From: Streptomyces sp. CB02056
Lineage (GTDB): Bacteria; Actinomycetota; Actinomycetes; Streptomycetales; Streptomycetaceae
Assembly (NCBI RefSeq): GCF_001905545.1
Contig: NZ_LIPD01000007.1
Location: 124,001 to 188,000 of the forward strand
DNA: 64,000 bases
Direction of reading: 5' to 3'
Shown: positions 7,767-15,590 of the stretch, piece after piece
How positions within the stretch are numbered: the stretch's first letter is position 1
Layout: the number at the start of each line of letters is the position of its first letter
Position numbers and translations under genes: made by a program
Notes under the pieces: generated by a model
Told to the model about the DNA's origin: nothing
The model's database searches: none
Seen by the model: the letters and a program-made list of their open reading frames with translations, nothing else

Positions 7767-8051
7767 ATGTTCCTCGCCGAAGATCCCAAGAACTCGGGAC
7801 TGATTCCCGCCGCCAAGCCGACCAAGATCCCGGGAATGGAGGGCACCGTCAGCACCTTGTTCGGCTACGGCCTGTGGATCCTGCTCCTGGCCGGTGTCGT
7901 CGCGGCCGGTGTCGGGGTGTGGAAGCTCGCGATGTCCGACAAGTCCCGTCACGGCGGCGGGTCCGAGCCGTTCAAGTGGATGGGCAGTGGAGTGGCGGCC
8001 GTCCTGCTGGCCGGCTCGTTGATCTCCATCCTCAACGGCATCGCGGGCTGA
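7767..8051 (+). CDS. VirB2/TrbC-like small two-TM protein
   Basis: A 94-aa protein with two membrane helices: GYGLWILLLAGVVAAGVGVW (about residues 33-52) and GSGVAAVLLAGSLISILNG (about 72-90). They are joined by a short basic loop (KLAMSDKSRHGGG) and preceded by a hydrophilic N-terminus with no clear cleavable signal. Size, topology and place between the operon leader and the VirB8/VirB6-like genes match the VirB2/TrbC pilin-like component of actinobacterial type IV secretion systems. Gram-positive systems usually do not build a long pilus, so it may serve only as a channel subunit. The call is from topology and context, not a signature motif. Confidence 0.65.
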   Translation: MFLAEDPKNSGLIPAAKPTKIPGMEGTVSTLFGYGLWILLLAGVVAAGVGVWKLAMSDKSRHGGGSEPFKWMGSGVAAVLLAGSLISILNGIAG

Positions 8052-8052
8052 C

Positions 8053-8862
8053 ATGAGGAAGTCGAGGGGAGGCCTGCCCCTGTCCCGGACCGTGCTGTGG
8101 GGCTCGGGCGCCATGCTGGCCGCCGTGGTCGGGCTCACCGGGTACGCGGCCCTGGCCGGTCACGACGACGTTCCGGCGGCCCGGCACGCCGGCCCGGCGT
8201 CCACGTCGTCGCCATCGGCGGCGACCACCGCGCCGCAGCCGGCGCCCACGTACAGCGTCCCGCCGACCTGGACCGAGCCGGAGCGCTGGCTCGCCGCGCC
8301 GAGGGGTGCGCGAAAGGCGGCGAACGGTCGGGAGACCGGCTTCCCGAACACCACCGACGGCGCCATCGGGATGATGGTGGCCGCCTCCGCGATGGACGTC
8401 GAAGGCGCCGGCACCCTCGCGGAGCAGCAACTCGCCGTCTACAGCGCCTACATGCTGCCCGCCGATCAGTCCCCGACGGCCGAGACGAAGGTGCGCCAGG
8501 GCGCGGAGCGGGCCGACGCCGCGACCCGCAGAGCCCTCGGACTGCCAGAGAGCGGGCCGCTGCCGGGCGGCGCGTTCATGCGGACCGTCATGATCGGGGT
8601 CAAGCCCATCCAGGTCACCCCCGCCCAGGTGACCGCCTACGTACTGATGAACGTCACCGACAAGGCCGGGGAGACGGCCGCGGAGAAGACGGTCTACAGC
8701 GTGGGGATCCTCGGAGCCGTCTGGCAGGACGGCGACTGGAAGTTGTCGGGACAGGCGATCAAGGACGCGGCGGCGCAGGCCGACCGGAAGCCGCCCATCG
8801 CGGCGCCGGGCGACGCCGCCTTCAACGCGGCAGGCTGGACCGCGATCAGGCAGGCGTCGTGA
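8053..8862 (+). CDS. Single-pass T4SS protein, VirB8-like
   Basis: A 269-aa bitopic protein that starts 1 base after the previous stop. A short basic cytoplasmic N-terminus precedes one membrane helix (VLWGSGAMLAAVVGLTGYAAL, ~15-35), a Ser/Thr/Pro linker, and a ~190-residue outside domain ending AAFNAAGWTAIRQAS. A bitopic protein with an NTF2-sized extracytoplasmic domain next to VirB6- and VirB4-like genes is the usual place of VirB8/TcpC-type scaffold proteins. The strands YVLMNVTDKAGE, TVYSVGILGAVW and DGDWKLSG fit the last part of an NTF2-like domain. The family call is inferred. It overlaps the next gene by GTGA. Confidence 0.65.
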   Translation: MRKSRGGLPLSRTVLWGSGAMLAAVVGLTGYAALAGHDDVPAARHAGPASTSSPSAATTAPQPAPTYSVPPTWTEPERWLAAPRGARKAANGRETGFPNTTDGAIGMMVAASAMDVEGAGTLAEQQLAVYSAYMLPADQSPTAETKVRQGAERADAATRRALGLPESGPLPGGAFMRTVMIGVKPIQVTPAQVTAYVLMNVTDKAGETAAEKTVYSVGILGAVWQDGDWKLSGQAIKDAAAQADRKPPIAAPGDAAFNAAGWTAIRQAS

Positions 8863-10304
8863 GGCGTCGGATCGCCGCCGTCCTCCTGTCCCTGGCGGTC
8901 GTGTTCGGCAGCACCACGGCCATCGCGCCACCGGCCGCCGCGGACGACGGCGTCGTCGGCTCGATCGTGGACTTCGGCTGCGAGCAGACCGCTGTAGGCC
9001 TGGTCGGACGGATCTTCGACACCGACTGGTGCGAGTCGGCCGGGAAGGCCACCGACAAGGCGGTCAAGGAGGAGTGGAACTCCATCTGGGAGTCCGCCGT
9101 CGGCGACTGGCTCAAGGCGGCGGTCGAACTCTGCAGAACGCTCATGGCGGCGACGCTGACGATCGCTTTGAAGGGACCGTCGCTGAAGCTGGAGAACACC
9201 GGGCTGTGGAACGGGAACGCCGTACTGGCCGGGATGATGGCGTGGCTCGGCCTGCTGATCTCCGTGTTCGGATTCATGTGGCAGGCCGGGCGCATGGCTG
9301 TCACCGGCCAAGCCAAACACCTGTTGCGGGCCGCCTCGGGGTGGGGGCAGAACGCGATGCTGAGCGTCTTCGGCGTATCGCTGGTGGCGCTGCTGCTCAC
9401 CGCCGGTGACGCGCTGACCGACGGCTTGGTCCAAGGCGTCTTCCATGACGACACGACCGCCTTCGACAAGATCATCACCACCATGGTTCCCAACGGGATC
9501 GTGAACCCCGTGATCGTGGCCGGCGGCGCCGTGGTGCTCATCCTGGTCGGCTTCGTCCAGCTCATGCTGGTCTTCCTGCGCAACAGCGCGATCCCGATCC
9601 AGTGCCTGCTGCTGCCGATCGCCGGGGCCGGACGGGTCGGCGGCGACGCCACCCAGAAGTGGGTGACGAAGCTGATCTCCTCGATCCTCGTCGGCATCGC
9701 CTACAAACCCGTCCTCGCGGTCATCATCTGTGCGGGCTTCACCGAGTTCGGTAAGTCGGACGGCTTCGCCGCGTGGCTGCGCGGCCTGGCCACCCTGATG
9801 CTCGGCATCCTCGCCCCCGGACCGCTCACCCGGATCTTCGCCTCCCTGAGCGAGGAGCTCGGGTCGGGCATGGCCGGCTCCGGCGCTGTCGGAGCCATGG
9901 GTGCGATCGGTGCGATGGCGGGGCGCGGAAGCGGTGAGATCGCCGGAAGCGGGGCCGAGGGGGCCGGGGGAAGCCAGCCGACCACAGCCGTGGAACACGC
10001 CAAGCGCGTCGAACAGGCCAGATCCAGGGGCAAGGCCGCCGACGACGAACAGGACGGCGGCAGCGACGCCCTCGCTCAGGCCTCCCGTACCGGTGCCGGG
10101 TTGGTCCCGAACCCGACCGCCCCGGGAGACGGTGCGAGCTCCGCAGCCGGTGCCGGGGGCTCGGCGGGAGCCGGTGGTGCGGCGGGTGCCGCCGGGGTTG
10201 CCGGGGTAGCGACCGGGGCGGGCCCCGTGATCCAGGTCCTGGACGGACTCGACCAGGCCGTTCAACGAGGTGCCGGGGAGATCGGAAACGGAGGACACCT
10301 GTGA
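8859..10304 (+). CDS. VirB6/TrbL-like polytopic T4SS channel protein
   Basis: A 481-aa protein from the GTG at 8859, overlapping the previous stop. The N-terminus is a cleavable-looking signal (VRRRIAAVLLSLAVVFGSTT, then APPAAADD). At least five hydrophobic helices follow between about 90 and 340, including LAGMMAWLGLLISVFGFMW, MLSVFGVSLVALLLTAGDAL, PVIVAGGAVVLILVGFVQLM and KPVLAVIICAGF. The last ~130 residues are Gly/Ala-rich, low complexity and probably disordered. Topology and the long soluble tail match VirB6/TrbL inner-membrane channel proteins. An upstream shadow frame extends to 8097 but would swallow the VirB8-like gene. GTGA overlap with the next gene. Confidence 0.8.
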   Translation: MRRRIAAVLLSLAVVFGSTTAIAPPAAADDGVVGSIVDFGCEQTAVGLVGRIFDTDWCESAGKATDKAVKEEWNSIWESAVGDWLKAAVELCRTLMAATLTIALKGPSLKLENTGLWNGNAVLAGMMAWLGLLISVFGFMWQAGRMAVTGQAKHLLRAASGWGQNAMLSVFGVSLVALLLTAGDALTDGLVQGVFHDDTTAFDKIITTMVPNGIVNPVIVAGGAVVLILVGFVQLMLVFLRNSAIPIQCLLLPIAGAGRVGGDATQKWVTKLISSILVGIAYKPVLAVIICAGFTEFGKSDGFAAWLRGLATLMLGILAPGPLTRIFASLSEELGSGMAGSGAVGAMGAIGAMAGRGSGEIAGSGAEGAGGSQPTTAVEHAKRVEQARSRGKAADDEQDGGSDALAQASRTGAGLVPNPTAPGDGASSAAGAGGSAGAGGAAGAAGVAGVATGAGPVIQVLDGLDQAVQRGAGEIGNGGHL

Positions 10305-11749
10305 CCACGCTTGAAGTCCCGGACGGGTTGAGGGTGCAGGGATTCCGTACACGGCGCAGCTTCGGCCTCGCCGGAATGTCGCGCGAAGCCACCATCCTGG
10401 CCGCCGTCGTGCTGATCGCCGACGGCATCGTCGGCGCCCGCTGCCCCGGCACCTTGCTCGTCACCATGCCGCTCACCATCACCCTCGCGGGGCTGGCCGC
10501 CGCGCGCCGTCAGGGCATGCCGGCTCTGGCCTACTACTGGGCCGTGCTCGCCTGGCGGCATGCCGACCGTTCGGGCAGCACCTCCTACCGCCAGGTCCTT
10601 CTGCCGCAGCCCTACGCGCTGGACCTGCCCGGCGTCGGGGCGAGCTCCGTGCTGATCGCCGCCCACGACCCCACCACGGGCCGTCCGGTCGGGGTGGTCC
10701 ACAACCGGTCCAGCGGAGCGATGACCGTCACCACCCTGCTCGCCCCCGGCGGGACGCTCATGGCCACCACCAGCGCGGTACGCGGCAACCTGCGCAGCTG
10801 GAGCGCGGTCCTGGACGCGATGAGTACCGACGAGCAGATCCTGGGCGCCGCCGTCACCGTCCAGATCACCCCGGGCGCGGGCGAAGCGCTCGCCGACGAC
10901 GTCAAGGACCGCCGTCGACCGGACGCCCCGCGCCTGGCGCTCGACACGATCGACGAACTCGTGCGCACCACGCCGCGCGCGACCGCCTCGGTGGCACCGT
11001 GGATGAGCGTCATCGTCGACCCCACCGCGGGGGCGAACCCACCGACCGACCTGGCCGAGCAGGTGGCCGAGGCCCTCCGGGTGGTCGACACGCTCGACCT
11101 GAACGGCACCGGCACCGACATCGTGCGCCGGAGCACGCCCACCGACCTTCGCCGCCTGGTACGTTCCGCCTACGATCCGGCGGTGTTCGACGCCCGGGAC
11201 GAGGACTTCGCCGAGCTGACCTGGGGTGAGTGCGGCCCGGTCGCCGCCGACGACCTGCTGGAGGCCTACGCGCACGACGGCGCTGTCTCCGTGAGCTGGG
11301 TGCTGCGGGAGATGCCGCGCCGCCCGATCCCCTACAGCGTGCTGCTGCCGCTGCTGAGCCCCGGGCGGTTCCAGCGCCGCGTCACCCTCTCCTACCGGGT
11401 GCTCGACCCGTACGAGGGCGAGGCGGTCCTGGAACGTGAGATCTCCAACGCCGAACAGCGCGCGCAGGCGACCGCACAGGTACGGGGACGCGCGAGGTGG
11501 AGCCAGAAGGCCGACCACCAGCGTGCCGAGCAGGCCGCCCACCAGGCGGCGAGCGGCGCCCAGGTCGTCGAATGGACGCTGAGGGTCACCGCCACCGCCC
11601 GCTCCGCCGCCGAACTCCCCGACGCCCGGCAGGAGTTGGAACGCGCGGTGAAGGCGACGAAGGGCATCCGGATGCGCCCCGCCTACGGCGCGCAGGCGTC
11701 CACGTTCGCGGCCGGTCTGCCGATCGGCTACCAGCCGTTGGTGAAGTAG
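10301..11749 (+). CDS. SCO6880-family T4SS protein (PrgI-type membrane region plus VirB4 N-terminal-like domain)
   Basis: A 482-aa protein; GTG at 10301 with GGAGG upstream, overlapping the VirB6-like stop. Two short hydrophobic segments (ATILAAVVLIADGIVGA and LLVTMPLTITLAGLAAA, ~30-70) sit near the N-terminus. A large soluble region follows (RQGMPALAYYWAVLAWRH ... ITPGAGEALADDVKDRR ... REMPRRPIPYSVLLPLL), with a helical Arg/Ala/Gln-rich stretch near residue 400. The sequence resembles the Streptomyces SCO6880 family, which sits just before the VirB4 ATPase and appears to supply the VirB3/PrgI-like membrane part and the non-ATPase N-terminal half of VirB4 as a separate chain. That split is inferred from family context. 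Confidence 0.75.
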   Translation: MTTLEVPDGLRVQGFRTRRSFGLAGMSREATILAAVVLIADGIVGARCPGTLLVTMPLTITLAGLAAARRQGMPALAYYWAVLAWRHADRSGSTSYRQVLLPQPYALDLPGVGASSVLIAAHDPTTGRPVGVVHNRSSGAMTVTTLLAPGGTLMATTSAVRGNLRSWSAVLDAMSTDEQILGAAVTVQITPGAGEALADDVKDRRRPDAPRLALDTIDELVRTTPRATASVAPWMSVIVDPTAGANPPTDLAEQVAEALRVVDTLDLNGTGTDIVRRSTPTDLRRLVRSAYDPAVFDARDEDFAELTWGECGPVAADDLLEAYAHDGAVSVSWVLREMPRRPIPYSVLLPLLSPGRFQRRVTLSYRVLDPYEGEAVLEREISNAEQRAQATAQVRGRARWSQKADHQRAEQAAHQAASGAQVVEWTLRVTATARSAAELPDARQELERAVKATKGIRMRPAYGAQASTFAAGLPIGYQPLVK

Positions 11750-11758
11750 GGAGTCGGC

Positions 11759-13282
11759 ATGCGACAGCCGAAGCTGCTGACGCCGCGTTGGAACCCCGAC
11801 CCGGACGACGGCCGGCCGGAGCGCGGGAAGGCCCGCGGTGTACCGGGCGGGCGGCGAACCTACGCTCCGCGGCTGGGCTGGGGCGGCCTGTTCGGTGGCC
11901 GGGCAGCGGTGGAGGACACCGGCACCGTCTACACCGGGCCCTCCACCCAGGCCGGCGCGATCTATCCGTTCCTCCTCGGTTCGGGGCTGCCGCCTCGCGG
12001 AGTGCCGGTCGGCCGGGACGTGCTCACCGGCGAGCTGGTGTGTGTCGACCCGTCCGGCTGGACCGGGAAGCTGACCACCAATCCCGGGGTGTGGGTCATG
12101 AGCCAGCCCGGCGTCGGCAAGAGCGCCCTGGTGAAGCGCATCTGCCTCGTCTACGTCGCGTTCGGCAGCATGATGTGCGTGCCGGCCGACGTCAAGGGCG
12201 AGTACACCGCGATGATCCGCGAACTCGGCGGCAGTGTGCTGAGGATCGGCACCGGGGCCGACCGGATCAACCCGCTCGACTCCGGCCCTCTGCTGGGCCG
12301 ATCGGCCTCGCTGCCCGCCGCCGACCGCGGCGCCCTGCTCGACGTCCTCAACGGGCGCCGGCTGGAGACCCTCGGCGCCCTGCTGGCCACCCGGTGCGGG
12401 CTCGGCCGCCAGCCGGACGAGATCGAACGCTCCGCACTCACCACCGCCGTACAGCTCGCCGCCGATGCCGCGCCGGGCACCGACCCGGTCATCCCCGACG
12501 TCACCACCGTCCTGCGCCAGGCCCCCGAGGCGCTGCGGGCCAAGCTGGCGGCCGAGGGCGACACGTACCTCGACCTGACCCGCTCGGTCGTGGCAGGGCT
12601 GGACAACCTGGTCGACGGGCCGCTCAAGGGCATGTTCGACGGGCCGACCACGACGCCGCTCGACCTGGACGCCCCGGCGGTGTCGGTCGACATCGACGCC
12701 CTGCGGGCCCGGGGCCGTGACGTCGTGTCCGCCGGGATGATCGCCAGCTGGGCCTACACCTATAACACCATCGACAGCGCCCGCAGCCTCGGTGTGATCC
12801 GCCGCCGACTCGTACTGCCCATGGACGAGATGTGGCGGGCCCTGCGTTCCGGCCCCGGCCTGGTCGACGCCATGGACTCCATCAGCCGCCTCAACCGCAC
12901 CACCGACGACGTCACCATCTACGTCACGCACTCGCTCCAGGACATGGAAGCCCTGCCCACCGAGGAGGACCGGGCCAAAGCCAGAGGCCTGATGGACCGG
13001 TGCGACACCTGGGTCATCGGCGGCTCGACCGACGAGGAACTCGGCCGCGTCTCCGGCAAACGAACCCTGACCGAACAGGAACGCCTGCTGATCACGTCCT
13101 GGGCCTCGGCCACCAGCACCGGCCTCGACGCCTCCGACCACGTCCATCCCGGCCGCGGCAAGTACCTCATCAAGCTCGGCACCAGGCCCGGCATCGCCGC
13201 CGCGATGGAACTCACCTCCACCGAGCACCGGCTCTACCACACCGACACGGCCGGGAACGCACCCGAAGGAGCCCGCCGATGA
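11759..13282 (+). CDS. VirB4-like conjugal transfer ATPase
   Basis: A 507-aa cytoplasmic ATPase that energises type IV secretion. Walker A is SQPGVGKS (115-122) and Walker B is LVLPMDEMW near 355. Downstream come TIYVTHSLQDMEALP and CDTWVIGGSTDEELGRVSG, typical of the VirB4/TrbE C-terminal RecA-like domain. It lacks the usual ~300-residue VirB4 N-terminal domain, which the SCO6880-type neighbour may provide. The segment ADVKGEYTAMIRELGG after Walker A is the expected DxKGEY element. The stop overlaps the next start (ATGA), so it is coupled to the coupling-protein gene. Confidence 0.88.
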   Translation: MRQPKLLTPRWNPDPDDGRPERGKARGVPGGRRTYAPRLGWGGLFGGRAAVEDTGTVYTGPSTQAGAIYPFLLGSGLPPRGVPVGRDVLTGELVCVDPSGWTGKLTTNPGVWVMSQPGVGKSALVKRICLVYVAFGSMMCVPADVKGEYTAMIRELGGSVLRIGTGADRINPLDSGPLLGRSASLPAADRGALLDVLNGRRLETLGALLATRCGLGRQPDEIERSALTTAVQLAADAAPGTDPVIPDVTTVLRQAPEALRAKLAAEGDTYLDLTRSVVAGLDNLVDGPLKGMFDGPTTTPLDLDAPAVSVDIDALRARGRDVVSAGMIASWAYTYNTIDSARSLGVIRRRLVLPMDEMWRALRSGPGLVDAMDSISRLNRTTDDVTIYVTHSLQDMEALPTEEDRAKARGLMDRCDTWVIGGSTDEELGRVSGKRTLTEQERLLITSWASATSTGLDASDHVHPGRGKYLIKLGTRPGIAAAMELTSTEHRLYHTDTAGNAPEGARR

Positions 13283-15015
13283 TGACCGAGAACGACCGGG
13301 CGTGGCTCGCCGGCGGCGCCCTCGCCGGCGGCTCGGTGGTCCTGTCCGCCTCCACCTGGACCGGTGCCTCCGTCTGCGCCGCCATCGCCGGAGCCGACAT
13401 CCCGCCGCTCAGCCCCTTCACCGTCTTCGAGATGACGCGCGACTGGCACTCCGTCTGGCCGAACTCCCCCACCACCAGTGCCATCGGCGCCGTACTCCTC
13501 GACCTGGTCGTCCTCGCCGGCCTTCTCTGGGGCCTGCGGACGGGACTGCGCTGGTTCCACAACGCCTCCCACCTCGCCACCCTCCACCAGGTACGCGACC
13601 TCGCTCCCGAGCGCGCAGCCCGCACCGCCATCCGGCTGCGCGCTTCCCTCCACGGTGTCAGGCCTCGCGCCGTCGCGCCGCACGACCGTGGTGTGCTGAT
13701 CGGCGACCACCTGCCGACCGGCGTGGAACTGCGCGGGTCCGACGAGGACACCTACCTCGCCCTGATGGCACCCCGGGCCGGCAAGTCCTCGACGATCGCG
13801 ATCCCGGTCGCCGAGGAAGCCCCGGCGGCCCTGCTGCTGACCAGCAACAAGCCGGATGTCTACGCCGCCACCCTGGCCTCCCGCCGTAAGGCGGGCAACG
13901 TCTGGGCGTTCGACACCCAGGGCGTGGCCCGGATCGAGCGGGCATGGTGGTGGGACATCATCTCCGAGGCCGAGACGCTCGACCGCGCCGAGCGCCTGGC
14001 CGGGCACTTCGTCAACCAGGTCAAGTCGGACGTCGCCGACCCGTTCTGGTCTCAAGGCGCCGGCGACCTGCTGGTCGGCATGTTCCGCGCCGCCTGGTGG
14101 GACGGCGCCACCGTACGGCACGTACTCAAGTGGCTGGCCGACCCCAAGGAACGGGCGCCGCTGCGGATCCTCTACCAGCACGAGGAGGTCCTCGCCGAAC
14201 AGGTCGACAGCTCCATCAACATCGCCGAGGAGACCCAGTCCGGCATCTACCAGAACGCCCGCACCGCCGTCAGCGCGCTGCGCGACGAGAAGGTGCTCGC
14301 CTGGCTGCTCCCCGACCGGCACCGGCCCCGGTTCCGGCCGGAGGAGTTCGCGCTCAGTCGGGACACCCTCTACCTGCTCAGCAGGAAGGGCGGCGCCGCC
14401 TCCGCCGTCGTCGCCGCGCTGGCCGACTCCGTGTTCACCTCCGCCTCCGAGGCCGGAGAGCGCCACGGCGGACGCCTGCCCGAGCCGATGCGCGCGGTCC
14501 TGGACGAGGCGGCCAACATCTGCCGGATCGAGGACCTGCCCGACCTCTACAGCCACCTCGGCTCACGCGGCATCACTCCCTGCACGATCCTCCAGTCCTA
14601 CCGGCAGGGCGTACGGGCCTGGGGAGAGGTCGGCATGGACGCCCTGTGGAGCGCGGCCACGAAGAAGGTGATTGGCGTCGGCCTGGACGACCCGCGCTTC
14701 GTCAACGACATCGCCACCCTCATCGGCAACCACGACGTCATCCGCGAGTCCCGTTCCAGGAGCCGCGACGGCGGCTCGACGTCCTTCAGCGAGCACCGCG
14801 AGCAGATCCTCGAACCGGCCCAGGTCCGTGCCATGAAGCGCGGCACCGCCCTGCTGCTGTCCACCGGCATGCCCGTCGCCCAGATCGCCCTGCGCCCCTG
14901 GTACGAGGAGCAGGCCATGGCCCACCTCGGCCCCGCGATGAAGACCGAGGAGGCTCTCATCGCGAAGCGTGCCGCCGTCGCCTGGGAGGCCCGGAGGTCG
15001 GCTCGCCATGACTGA
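13279..15015 (+). CDS. Type IV coupling protein (VirD4/TraG-like ATPase)
   Basis: A 578-aa membrane ATPase that brings the relaxase-DNA complex to the secretion channel. ATG at 13279 overlaps the VirB4 stop. Two N-terminal membrane segments (~10-38 and AIGAVLLDLVVLAGLLWGL, 69-87) precede the motor domain. Walker A is APRAGKS (164-170), in the P-x(2)-GKS form usual for TraG/VirD4. Walker B is MRAVLDEAANI, followed by GITPCTILQSYRQGVRAWG, a typical TraG-family motif, and ATKKVIGVGLDDPRFVNDIA. Length and order of motifs match Gram-positive TraG/VirD4 proteins. The next gene overlaps by 8 bases. Confidence 0.92.
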   Translation: MMTENDRAWLAGGALAGGSVVLSASTWTGASVCAAIAGADIPPLSPFTVFEMTRDWHSVWPNSPTTSAIGAVLLDLVVLAGLLWGLRTGLRWFHNASHLATLHQVRDLAPERAARTAIRLRASLHGVRPRAVAPHDRGVLIGDHLPTGVELRGSDEDTYLALMAPRAGKSSTIAIPVAEEAPAALLLTSNKPDVYAATLASRRKAGNVWAFDTQGVARIERAWWWDIISEAETLDRAERLAGHFVNQVKSDVADPFWSQGAGDLLVGMFRAAWWDGATVRHVLKWLADPKERAPLRILYQHEEVLAEQVDSSINIAEETQSGIYQNARTAVSALRDEKVLAWLLPDRHRPRFRPEEFALSRDTLYLLSRKGGAASAVVAALADSVFTSASEAGERHGGRLPEPMRAVLDEAANICRIEDLPDLYSHLGSRGITPCTILQSYRQGVRAWGEVGMDALWSAATKKVIGVGLDDPRFVNDIATLIGNHDVIRESRSRSRDGGSTSFSEHREQILEPAQVRAMKRGTALLLSTGMPVAQIALRPWYEEQAMAHLGPAMKTEEALIAKRAAVAWEARRSARHD

Positions 15016-15580
15016 CGAAGCCGCGGATCGGGTGCTCACCGAGGACGTGGACGATCTCAAGGCCATGCTCCAGGCCGTTCAGGCCGAGTTGCGGGACCTC
15101 CGGGAGTCCGGCTCGGGCGGGGTTGGATCGGCGGATCACAAAGGTGAGACCGACGACGCCGAGGCAGAGCAGGAGGAGAGCACCGAGTGGCAGTACCCGC
15201 CCTTCCTCTTCCTCCTCGAAGGCGAGCAGCGCGACGCGGAGCTGAGGCTGCTCGCGGAGTGGGTCGAAGGCGTCCTCGTCCCCGGCTGCCTCGGCGAGGC
15301 ATCCGCCGAATCCCGGTGGTGCCATCTGTGGATCGAGCACTGGGACGCCGTCGGTGTCCTGCACGCGATGTGGCTGGCCTGGCAGGAACTCACCGATCCC
15401 GCCACCTGCGGCTACACCGGGCCCAGCGTCTGGTACCGCGACCACTACCGGCCGCACATCGCCGACCTGCGCGGTCCGGGAGGGCCGTTCGCCGGCTGCA
15501 CCAAGGGCGAACACCGGACCGGGCACCGACTGCCCGGCAGGGTGCCCAGCGCCTGGTGCACGACCGAGGACGACAGCTGA
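15008..15580 (+). CDS. DUF4913 protein, last gene of the T4SS operon
   Basis: A 190-aa protein with an acidic, coiled-coil-like first 60 residues (DDLKAMLQAVQAELRDLRES) and a DUF4913 domain. Its Trp-rich signature is clear: LLAEWVEGVLVP, RWCHLWIEHWDAVGVLHAMW, DPATCGYTGPSVWYRDHYRP, then GPFAGCTKGEH. DUF4913 proteins are common beside coupling proteins and VirB4 in actinobacterial plasmids and ICEs; their function is unknown. The start lies inside the VirD4 gene (8-base overlap), confirming one transcription unit. It ends 10 bases before the convergent gene at 15591. Confidence 0.85.
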   Translation: MTDEAADRVLTEDVDDLKAMLQAVQAELRDLRESGSGGVGSADHKGETDDAEAEQEESTEWQYPPFLFLLEGEQRDAELRLLAEWVEGVLVPGCLGEASAESRWCHLWIEHWDAVGVLHAMWLAWQELTDPATCGYTGPSVWYRDHYRPHIADLRGPGGPFAGCTKGEHRTGHRLPGRVPSAWCTTEDDS

Positions 15581-15590
15581 CCGGCCGACG

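Noticed and set aside
8097..8858. Upstream extension of the VirB6-like frame
   Set aside because: It lies wholly over the VirB8-like gene and is Arg-rich; the true protein starts with a signal sequence at 8859.
10262..13240. 992-aa minus-strand frame opposite the VirB4 region
   Set aside because: Mirror frame of the T4SS genes, Gly/Val/His-rich, with no domains; the plus strand carries complete ATPase motifs.
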